A stretch of DNA of 5,543 nucleotides from an uncultured Dechloromonas sp. GTDB taxonomy: Bacteria > Pseudomonadota > Gammaproteobacteria > Burkholderiales > Rhodocyclaceae. The stretch is from the NCBI GenBank assembly GCA_946477505.1, contig CAMKYP010000284.1:1-5543 (forward strand). Direction: 5' to 3'. The notes beneath the pieces are model-generated. The model saw only the letters and a list, made by a program, of their open reading frames with translations, searched no databases and was not told the DNA's origin. The position numbers were made by a program, and so were the translations under genes. Positions 1 through 4,952 of the stretch are shown one piece after another. Numbering within the stretch: position 1 is the first letter of the stretch; every line of letters begins with the position of its first letter.

Positions 1-229
1 GGCTGTATACAGGGAAGCTTCCCGAATATTTGCTCTCATCAAAACCAGCCGGACGCCTTTCTCCGAATGCACGGTGATATTGCGAAATGTTGGTAAATTG
101 GAACTTGACCTGAGTCTCTTCTATGCCGATGTCGTCAGTCGCATGGACGGCCGGCGCCCACGAGCCCAACAGAAAACCGGGCAGACTGAAAAGCGCAAGC
201 GCACGCTTTGAAATGAATTTAAAACGCAT
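1..229 (-). CDS. Exported, possibly porin-like protein, N-terminal part (runs off left edge)
   Basis: Partial gene; 76 codons are visible. ATG at 229 is preceded by a strong Shine-Dalgarno (AGGGGAAGG) 1-2 nt away at its 3' edge, which supports this start. Residues 1-30 form a classical Sec signal peptide: basic n-region (RFKFISKR), hydrophobic core (about 10-22), and a likely cleavage site after VHA at residue 30. The mature start is polar and acidic, then alternates (VKFQFTNISQYH, about 41-52), as expected for the first beta strand of an outer-membrane barrel. The FQFTNISQYH stretch recalls the N-terminus of OprB-type carbohydrate porins, but this is a pattern impression from a short piece. 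Its upstream region carries a copy of the palindrome and promoter found beside the repressor gene, so it may belong to the same metal-responsive regulon. The gene call is sound; the function is tentative. Confidence 0.75.
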   Translation of the reverse strand, partial: MRFKFISKRALALFSLPGFLLGSWAPAVHATDDIGIEETQVKFQFTNISQYHRAFGERRPAGFDESKYSGSFPVYS

Positions 230-471
230 ACCTTCCCCTTGGCCCCGGTCAATTTTGCCGATAGCCGTCGCTGAGCAAGCGAACTCAGCTTTGTTTTTCG
301 TATGGGAAGCAGACTGAGCAACCGGAACCGGTTGTCGAAATGCCACTACCCGCCAATTGGCAAGGTAGTAGAAGGGGGAATGCCCTTGTTGTTACCTAGC
401 CAGAGTGGTTCTAATCCAAGATCGACTACTGGAGCTGTCCACGAATGGCCCCCTTGTTATGAGATGGGCGC

Positions 472-500
472 ATTTTAACATCGTCGAAATTGCCTAGCAA
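472..500 (-). promoter_or_regulatory. Leftward sigma70-like promoter A
   Basis: On the minus strand, -35 TTGCTA (500-495) and -10 TAAAAT (477-472) are separated by 17 bp. The same architecture occurs at 4442-4470. The -35 box abuts palindrome A, so a bound repressor would hinder polymerase. Expected transcription start is about 465, giving a leader of about 235 nt before the ATG at 229. Confidence 0.6.
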
Positions 501-525
501 TATCCCCTCGGGGGGGATAGGATAT
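499..525. promoter_or_regulatory. CsoR/RcnR-type operator-like palindrome A
   Basis: Inverted repeat TATCCCC (501-507) / GGGGATA (513-519) with a 5-bp centre inside a G tract of seven, followed by GGAT. A gapless comparison of 496-525 with 4466-4495 gives 22 identities in 30. G/C-tract palindromes flanked by AT-rich arms are typical operators of CsoR/RcnR/FrmR repressors, and one such repressor is encoded in this window. Binding is inferred. A weak rightward promoter (CTAGCA, 18 bp, TAGGAT at 518-523) also overlaps it; it would point antisense into the 78-aa gene. Confidence 0.6.
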
Positions 526-533
526 AAAGTCAA

Positions 534-770
534 CTAGATCGGCGTGCGGCACTCGTGGCATTGATAAGCACAACGCTTACGTTGCAGGCAAGCGTCGATA
601 AATGGGCCGACCTCTTGGCGAAAGGTGCTTGGAATTTCCTCAATCCGATTCAGGTAGGCGATTTCCTCTTTTTTGGCACTATCGTGATCCCCTCTTTCGA
701 GAAGCACTATGGCACGGGTTTTATGAGCCGCGGCCAATGCAGCCAATTTGTAGGCTTTTCCCAGTTTCAT
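534..770 (-). CDS. 78-aa hypothetical protein with Cys/His-rich tail
   Basis: I do not recognise this family. ATG at 770 has a good ribosome site (AGAGGA, about 7 nt upstream) and lies 52 nt after the stop of the PRC/MgtE_N/CBS gene on the same strand, so it is probably the last gene of that cluster. The product is soluble, with no signal peptide and no membrane helix. Residues 1-55 look helical and highly charged (SAKKEEIAYLNRIEEI). The last 18 residues hold C61, C67, C71, H72 and C74, including a CHEC motif, enough ligands for one metal site or a small zinc-binding knuckle. Given the transport neighbours, a metal-binding accessory or metallochaperone role is possible but unproven. The opposite-strand reading frame here starts with GTG, lacks a ribosome site and has low-complexity composition, so I prefer the minus strand. 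Confidence 0.65.
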   Translation of the reverse strand: MKLGKAYKLAALAAAHKTRAIVLLERGDHDSAKKEEIAYLNRIEEIPSTFRQEVGPFIDACLQRKRCAYQCHECRTPI

Positions 771-822
771 GGCTTTTCCTCTGCGGGTTACGGATGATTT
801 TGGATAAATGAGATATATCCCA

Positions 823-2073
823 TCAAGCTAGGCGTGGCTTGAGACCCTTGATGCTTCCAAAGGAAACAACGCCAAGCAGATGGTCATCCTCATTGACCAC
901 AGGAATCGCCCGGAACGTATAGCGCTCGAACATCTCGATGGCATCTCTCAGTGTTTCATCGGGTTCCAGGCTGATGATGTTGTCTGTCATGATTTCAGCC
1001 AGTCTCTGATCATCGCCGGCCATGATTAGCTCGCGAATATCGATGACCCCGAGAAGCACATCCTTCTCGCTGACAACATAGACATACATGACGACTTCTT
1101 TTTCTTGCGCCAAATGTCTGAAGTTCTCGATGACGTCTTTCGCCAACGCAATTGGAGGCTGCCGGATAATGTCGTGCGACGCGTACAACAGGATATTTTC
1201 GTCATGCTGATCAATGATTCGCCTGACCTTTGGCGCATCGTTTTGATCGATAAGCTTTAACAGGTCATCTACCTCTGCCTTGGGCAAGACAGCGAGAATA
1301 TCTGCGGCTTGGGCAGGACTCATTTCATTGATCAATTGCGCCGCACGTTCCCGTTGAATGGCACTGATCAACTCTCGCTGGACGCGCGGTTCAACCTCTT
1401 CCAGGGTATCGGACGCTTGCTCATGTTCCAGTTGGTTAAAAACTGCGAGACGCTGGTCACCATCGAGTTCTTCGAGGATATCCGCGAGATCGACGGGATG
1501 AATATCACGGACGTTTTCCTTAAGAACATTGAGCTTCACATGCCCAGAGAACATGCCGATTTTTTCTGGTAGCGGCTGCACATACATCCAGGAAACCGTC
1601 GCATTTTCCTCGTTGTGCTGGGCAAAGAACTTGGCGATCTTTTTCAGACCCATTCGGCGCAGCAGCCGGTTGCGACTGAAATCCACTTCGCTGGCGTAGA
1701 GCTTGCCATGCTGTAGCGCCAGTTTCACGTCATAGACCACCTCGACTTCATGTTCATCCATGTCGAGGATTTTCTTGTCGAGAATGTGCCCTTTGAGCAG
1801 AATAGCCTGCTCCGGAACCGGCTTTTCGAAGTCGGTAATTTGGTCGATGTCGGCAACGATTTCGGTGTTGGAGATCAGCGAAATCTTGCTCCAAGGCAAA
1901 AGTAGCGACGGATAGCCAAAGGAGCGGCTAACCACCAGATGCGTGACTTCAGGTAACTTGCCGGTTTCGACAATCACAAAATCCTGCAAGCGACCAACGC
2001 GCTCCGATTTCAGATAGACCTTGCGGCCGATGATTTCGCTCAGGAAGAATTCGTTTTCAAGGACGGTGACCAT
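823..2073 (-). CDS. PRC-barrel / MgtE_N / CBS-pair protein (channel-less MgtE-type sensor)
   Basis: Cytosolic 416-aa protein. Residues about 8-80 form a PRC-barrel-like domain (LSEIIGRKVYLKSERVGRL), and about 88-165 a second beta-rich, probably PRC-like segment (ILDKKILDMDEHEVEVVYDV). Residues about 185-295 match the MgtE N-terminal superhelical domain (HPVDLADILEELDGDQR, then repeated MSPAQAADIL-type helices). Residues about 300-412 form a CBS pair, with MTDNIISLEPDETLRDA opening the second. In MgtE magnesium channels the N and CBS domains sense Mg2+ and gate a C-terminal five-helix pore; here the protein ends after the CBS pair and has no pore. ATG at 2073 has GGGGAG upstream and sits 12 nt after the stop of the 57-aa gene, two genes below the NRAMP-like transporter. 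It is probably that transporter's regulatory partner, gating it by intracellular Mg2+ or nucleotide; this role is inferred. Confidence 0.92.
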   Translation of the reverse strand: MVTVLENEFFLSEIIGRKVYLKSERVGRLQDFVIVETGKLPEVTHLVVSRSFGYPSLLLPWSKISLISNTEIVADIDQITDFEKPVPEQAILLKGHILDKKILDMDEHEVEVVYDVKLALQHGKLYASEVDFSRNRLLRRMGLKKIAKFFAQHNEENATVSWMYVQPLPEKIGMFSGHVKLNVLKENVRDIHPVDLADILEELDGDQRLAVFNQLEHEQASDTLEEVEPRVQRELISAIQRERAAQLINEMSPAQAADILAVLPKAEVDDLLKLIDQNDAPKVRRIIDQHDENILLYASHDIIRQPPIALAKDVIENFRHLAQEKEVVMYVYVVSEKDVLLGVIDIRELIMAGDDQRLAEIMTDNIISLEPDETLRDAIEMFERYTFRAIPVVNEDDHLLGVVSFGSIKGLKPRLA

Positions 2074-2085
2074 GGCTGTCTCCCC

Positions 2086-2259
2086 TTATTGCAACAGCAG
2101 AATGAACTTGTAAACCATCAGGCTTACCAGGAATAGCAAGTAAATGCGCAGCGCCACCAACGAAATCTTCACGCCTTTCGACATCTCGATATGGGGTTGG
2201 CTGTAGCGCAGGTTGATAGCCTTGATCTTCAGCGCAAGGTTCTTGAATGTGTTGGCCAT
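2086..2259 (-). CDS. 57-aa single-pass membrane protein between transporter and sensor genes
   Basis: Small gene with no family I recognise. ATG at 2259 has an ideal Shine-Dalgarno (GGAGG, about 8 nt upstream); the frame ends with TAA at 2086-2088. The gaps are 15 nt to the transporter stop and 12 nt to the next start, so all three genes are probably translationally coupled. The first 32 residues are basic and amphipathic (FKNLALKIKAINLRY), then about 33-56 form one hydrophobic helix (ISLVALRIYLLFLVSLMVY) ending four residues after YKF. The positive N-terminus predicts N-in, C-out topology. It has no signal cleavage motif and no cysteine. The position suggests a small subunit that stabilises the NRAMP-like transporter or links it to the PRC/CBS sensor. 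Existence is well supported; function is inference. Confidence 0.85.
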   Translation of the reverse strand: MANTFKNLALKIKAINLRYSQPHIEMSKGVKISLVALRIYLLFLVSLMVYKFILLLQ

Positions 2260-2274
2260 GCCTTGATCCTCCGG

Positions 2275-3543
2275 TTACGCGAACAGCGTCGGGAACATGA
2301 CGCTGACACCATAGAGCGTGGACAGAATCACGATTGAAACGACGATGAACCCGCCGATCAGATTTTGCGAAAGGGTGTTGCAGTAGATACCCATGTGCTT
2401 CTTGTCGTTGAGCAAGAGGATCAGGAAAACCAGTGCGGCCGGCAGCAGCGTGACGGCAATCACCTGAACAAACAGCGTGATCAGCACGAGCGGCGCATTT
2501 GGGATGAGAACGATGAGGCCCGCAGTGATCAGCGTGAAGAAGTAACTGGCATAGAACCAGGGCGCTTCTTTGATCTTTTGGTTGAGTGAGTGCGCCCAGC
2601 CGAAAATCTCGCCGAAAGCCCATGAACTGGCCAAGGAGATGCAGATCGCGCCGAGCAGGCCGGCATCGAACAGGCCAATGGCCATGAAAGTGCCAACATA
2701 GTGGTTGGACTGCATCAGGTGTTCGGCCGCTTGCGATGCGCTGTCAATTTCGACGCCCTTGAGCACCGTGCCGGTGACAATGACGATGAAGATGGCAACG
2801 ACGATGGTCAGCGTCGAGCCGAGCAGCGTGTCGAACTTCCCCCAGGGAATATCCTTCTCCTGAAGGCCTTTATCAACCACCGAACTTTGCTGAAAGAAAA
2901 GCATCCACGGGGCAATGGTCGTACCGATGTTGGCCATCAGGAAGAAGAAAAGCTGACCGTTGAAACCACCGGGAAAATTGGGGATTAGGCCATCGCCGAT
3001 GATCTGTGACACTGAAGGATGCACCATGAATGCGCCGGGAATGTAGATCAGGTTCAAGGCGCAGAACAACATCGCAATCTTTTCCCAGGTCCAGTAACGG
3101 CCATGGATCACAATCATCGCCATCAGCGCAATGACGCCGACCACGGTCAGCCAGGGCGGAACGCCGAAAATCTGCAATGCGGCAGTCATGCCGATAAACT
3201 CTGTGACCAGCGTCAGCCAATCGACGATCATCAGATCGATCAGCGAGAACCAGCCCCAGAAGGCGCCGAAGCCGTCGAAAATAGCCTCGGCATGCCCCCG
3301 CTTGGTGACGGCACCGAGGCGTACGGTCATTTCCTGAACGTAATAGGCGACCGGAATCAATATGAGCAGAAACCAGATCAGGTTGTAGCCGTATTTGGCA
3401 CCGGTGGCCGCGTAGGTGGTGATGCCGCCGGCGTCATTGTCAGCAATCATCACCACCAGGCCGGGGCCGGCGATGACCAAATAGAGTTGGACTGCCTTCC
3501 ACGATTTGCGCAGGCGGTAATAAAGTTTGGAAAAGAAATTCAT
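2275..3543 (-). CDS. NRAMP-superfamily divalent-metal transporter, NRMT-like metal site
   Basis: Inner-membrane 422-aa transporter with about 11 hydrophobic helices. ATG at 3543 is chosen because AGGGG lies about 9 nt upstream; a frame extension to 3609 would add 22 polar residues without a ribosome site. Helix 1 carries AGPGLVVMIADNDAGG (residues 25-40): it aligns with the GPG...DPGN motif of NRAMP, keeping D37 but replacing Pro with Ala and Asn with Gly. Helix 6 reads GTTIAPW (207-213) where Mn/Fe-type NRAMPs have MPH, so the transition-metal-selecting Met is Ala211 and the His is Trp213. E116 (TEFIG) and Q360 (helix 10) fit conserved family positions. Loss of that Met is a known hallmark of NRAMP-related magnesium transporters (NRMT). 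With an MgtE-type sensor two genes downstream, Mg2+ or Mn2+ is the likely substrate. Direction and specificity are inferred. Confidence 0.93.
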   Translation of the reverse strand: MNFFSKLYYRLRKSWKAVQLYLVIAGPGLVVMIADNDAGGITTYAATGAKYGYNLIWFLLILIPVAYYVQEMTVRLGAVTKRGHAEAIFDGFGAFWGWFSLIDLMIVDWLTLVTEFIGMTAALQIFGVPPWLTVVGVIALMAMIVIHGRYWTWEKIAMLFCALNLIYIPGAFMVHPSVSQIIGDGLIPNFPGGFNGQLFFFLMANIGTTIAPWMLFFQQSSVVDKGLQEKDIPWGKFDTLLGSTLTIVVAIFIVIVTGTVLKGVEIDSASQAAEHLMQSNHYVGTFMAIGLFDAGLLGAICISLASSWAFGEIFGWAHSLNQKIKEAPWFYASYFFTLITAGLIVLIPNAPLVLITLFVQVIAVTLLPAALVFLILLLNDKKHMGIYCNTLSQNLIGGFIVVSIVILSTLYGVSVMFPTLFA

Positions 3544-3670
3544 GGGCCGATCCCCTGATTTGTTCCGGCTGCTTCTGTCAGCTGTTTGCCAAGCCTGTCG
3601 CAACTTCAAGTTTGCGAAACTGTTGTGACAGTGCTGTTAATTGTCAGAAATACCCCGGTTGTGGTGATAT
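3544..3670 (-). promoter_or_regulatory. Gap upstream of the transporter gene with two inverted repeats
   Basis: These 127 bases separate the 160-aa gene from the transporter. They hold an imperfect palindrome at 3599-3616 (CGCAACTT / AAGTTTGCG) and CTGT-TGTG-ACAG at 3620-3631. I see no strong sigma70 promoter and no intrinsic terminator, so the transporter genes could be read through from promoter B or have their own activator-dependent promoter. The palindromes might bind a regulator; this is weak. Confidence 0.3.
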
Positions 3671-4153
3671 TCAGGCCAGCCGCTCAACAACTGTCTGAGC
3701 TAGGTTAGCTTTAGTCGTGCTTACCGCTTTCAGCGCTTCGTCGTAAGCCCCCTGTTCCGCGACGTGATCGACAAATCGGCGAATTGCGACGGAAACGGGA
3801 AGGAATGAAACTTGCCAATCAGCCTCAAATGCCGGGCGGGGGATGGTTTCGCTGCGCAATGGGCCATGCCGGAGCCTGACCACACGGATGTACTTCTGAC
3901 CGTAGCTGACAGTTAGCGCGATCTCGTTGGTGCGACAGATGTAGAACAGTGCGGGAGCGACGTCTGCGACATGGCGCGGATTGCTCCACACCAACGCAAG
4001 GCTGGCACCAGGCTGATCGTCGCCTTCAACGATCAGGCTCTCGGCCGAGAGCTCGCCAGACGTGATTTCTGAGCGTTGTTCAACCTTGGCCGGGTTGTTC
4101 CAGATTGCTACGAGACGGCCTTCGGCGTTTTTGTTCCAGTTTGCGAAAATCAT
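3671..4153 (-). CDS. 160-aa hypothetical protein with internal sequence repeat
   Basis: I do not recognise this family. ATG at 4153 is preceded by GTGGAGG about 7 nt upstream; an in-frame TTG at 4168 would include the ribosome site inside the gene, so I reject it. The protein appears soluble and cytosolic, with no signal peptide, membrane helix or clear catalytic motif. Two stretches resemble each other: LVAIWNNPAKV (14-24) and LALVWSNPRHV (52-62), suggesting a duplicated beta unit. The middle (65-120) is rich in beta-type alternation, and the end (122-160) is predicted helical. There is one Cys (73). It is the first gene left of the divergent control region B, transcribed away from the repressor gene, and may lead the cluster containing the transporter 127 nt downstream. 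Its role is unknown. Confidence 0.8.
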   Translation of the reverse strand: MIFANWNKNAEGRLVAIWNNPAKVEQRSEITSGELSAESLIVEGDDQPGASLALVWSNPRHVADVAPALFYICRTNEIALTVSYGQKYIRVVRLRHGPLRSETIPRPAFEADWQVSFLPVSVAIRRFVDHVAEQGAYDEALKAVSTTKANLAQTVVERLA

Positions 4154-4441
4154 GATGCACCTCCACAAGGCAATGACAGATTGCTTGTTGTGGTAATTCT
4201 GATGCCCGTGCCAGCAGCCAAATAGCCGACGACGACAGGCACCAAATCACCCTTGGGTGGCGGCGCGCAACGAACCCGGCGAAAAAGGCCGGGAACGATG
4301 GTGATACTGCTTTAGGGGGAAGCGCGCTGCCTCGTCTTTGACGAGACAGCGGCAGGGAATAACCTGGACGTGCTCGTCGAATCAGTAAGTTGGTCGACTA
4401 CTGCAACAGTCCATGGTTGACTCCGGAAATAAGATGGGCAG

Positions 4442-4470
4442 ACTTTAGCACACAGAAAATCACTTGGCAA
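4442..4470 (-). promoter_or_regulatory. Leftward sigma70-like promoter B
   Basis: Minus-strand -35 TTGCCA (4470-4465) and -10 TAAAGT (4447-4442) with a 17-bp spacer, the same spacing and position relative to the palindrome as promoter A. It should drive the 160-aa gene and possibly the transporter cluster. Expected start is near 4435. Confidence 0.6.
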
Positions 4471-4493
4471 CATCCTGCCCAGGGGGATAGGAT
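4464..4493 (+). promoter_or_regulatory. Rightward promoter of the repressor gene
   Basis: -35 TTGGCA (4464-4469) and -10 TAGGAT (4488-4493) with an 18-bp spacer that lies within the palindrome. Transcription would start near 4500, only a few bases before the ATG at 4503, predicting a nearly leaderless mRNA. Full overlap of promoter and operator fits autorepression. Confidence 0.5.
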
Positions 4494-4495
4494 GT
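4470..4495. promoter_or_regulatory. CsoR/RcnR-type operator-like palindrome B
   Basis: A 26-bp imperfect palindrome: perfect 7-bp outer arms ACATCCT (4470-4476) and AGGATGT (4489-4495), with inner GCCC/GGGGG tracts. It lies immediately upstream of the repressor gene and between two divergent promoters. Its form matches operators of the CsoR/RcnR/FrmR family. Copy A is at 499-525. Confidence 0.7.
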
Positions 4496-4502
4496 GCACA
4501 CT

Positions 4503-4772
4503 ATGAAAAAACATACAGCACACTCTGACGTACTGAAACGCCTAAAAAGAGCCCACGGCCACCTCAAAAGCATCATTACCATGCTGGAGGATGAGCGCGG
4601 TTGCCTGGAAATTGCCCAGCAATTGCAGGCAGTCGAGAAGGCAATCACCAATGCCAAGAAGATACTGGTGCATGAACACATCGACCACTGTCTTGAAGGC
4701 ACGGTGAAAGAAGGCACTCTTTCTGCAGACGACGCCATTCGCGAGTTCAAGGAAATCACCAAATATCTGTAG
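4503..4772 (+). CDS. CsoR/RcnR/FrmR-family metal-sensing repressor
   Basis: An 89-aa all-helical DNA-binding repressor of the DUF156 family (PF02583), which usually binds DNA as a tetramer and releases it on metal binding. The family core is clear: VLKRLKRAHGHLKSI (10-24), C34, EIAQQLQAVEKAI (36-48), and HEHIDHC (57-63). C34, H59 and C63 have exactly the 25 and 4 residue spacings of the Cys-His-Cys ligands of CsoR; H4 lies close to where RcnR and InrS use an N-terminal His. The residue before C34 is Gly, not the Tyr of Cu-sensing CsoR, so Cu(I) should not be assumed; Ni, Co or another metal is possible. Start: ATG at 4503 fits the predicted transcription start. GTG at 4494 (92 aa) is an alternative that would use the operator's AGGGGG as ribosome site. 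Probably autoregulated through palindrome B. Confidence 0.92.
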   Translation: MKKHTAHSDVLKRLKRAHGHLKSIITMLEDERGCLEIAQQLQAVEKAITNAKKILVHEHIDHCLEGTVKEGTLSADDAIREFKEITKYL

Positions 4773-4952
4773 TCAATGCAAGGCGCCGAATATTTGATTT
4801 AGGCGAGCAAGCGGACGAAACTACTGCAACCTCCTCGGATTCTTGGTTCAACGCTCCTTGAGCACGTAATTTGGTATTTCTCTCCTGCTCATTTCGAGCA
4901 GAATAGAAGGCAATGATAGCCATCCAAGCAAATGAAATATCTCAAGCGGCTA
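4773..4952. other. Gap between convergent genes
   Basis: The repressor gene and the P-type ATPase gene converge here. The only structure seen is CTGCTC-ATTTC-GAGCAG (4885-4901), about 50 nt beyond the ATPase stop. It lacks a T run on either side, so it is at best a weak bidirectional terminator. The rest shows nothing recognisable. Confidence 0.35.

Larger units (their letters stand above)
230..533. promoter_or_regulatory. Intergenic control region A with long structured leader
   Basis: No convincing gene lies in these 304 bases. The right end holds operator-like palindrome A and a leftward promoter. The rest would be a leader of about 235 nt for the exported-protein gene. The leader is rich in inverted repeats: 343-371 (arms CCACTACC/GGTAGTAG enclosing GCCAATTGGC), 320-333 (AACCGG-AA-CCGGTT) and 270-289 (GCTGAG/CTCAGC, 8-nt loop). 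The decamer TCGACTACTG (422-431) recurs at the equivalent place in control region B. I recognise no known riboswitch. That the leader is regulatory is inference. Confidence 0.55.
4154..4502. promoter_or_regulatory. Divergent control region B with long structured leader
   Basis: These 349 bases hold no gene. The right end has the operator-like palindrome with divergent promoters. The remainder would be a leader of about 280 nt for the 160-aa gene. Inverted repeats in it are 4331-4345 (CTCGTC-TTT-GACGAG, extended by CTGC/GCAG at 4327-4330 and 4352-4355), 4275-4293 (CCCGGC/GCCGGG, 7-nt loop) and 4248-4259 (CACCC-TT-GGGTG). TCGACTACTG at 4394-4403 matches control region A at the same distance (about 40 bp) from the -10 box. 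Known riboswitch signatures were not recognised. Confidence 0.55.

Noticed and set aside
270..298. Intrinsic terminator on the plus strand (GCTGAG/CTCAGC followed by TTTGTTTTT)
   Set aside because: There is no rightward gene for it to terminate. The stem is only 6 bp with an 8-nt loop, and on the minus strand it falls inside the leader.
555..797. 80-codon plus-strand frame starting with GTG, downstream of the rightward promoter-like sequence of copy A
   Set aside because: It has no ribosome site and an unlikely amino-acid pattern, and it lies opposite the better-supported 78-aa minus-strand gene.
3019..3558. 179-codon plus-strand frame opposite the transporter gene
   Set aside because: Composition (many H, Q, D, G and no recognisable domain) is that of the antisense of a membrane protein gene; the minus-strand frame has clear NRAMP features.
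3544..3609. 22-codon N-terminal extension of the transporter
   Set aside because: The extra residues are polar and unlike the family, and there is no ribosome site at the upstream start; AGGGG precedes the ATG at 3543.
3650..3669. Third operator-like palindrome (ATACCCC ... GGTGATAT) upstream of the transporter
   Set aside because: Arms are degenerate, the G tract is interrupted, and no adjoining promoter like those at A and B is present.
4195..4255. Mn2+ riboswitch (yybP-ykoY) in leader B, suggested by CTGTCGTCGTCGG and GGCACGGGCATCAGA on the minus strand
   Set aside because: The required GGGGAGUAG-type loop and the closing CAAGACC segment are not visible. A covariance search would decide.
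4820..4830. Repeat of ACTACTGCAAC also found near 4396-4406
   Set aside because: Only 11 bases match, with no similarity around them and no palindrome or promoter; probably chance.
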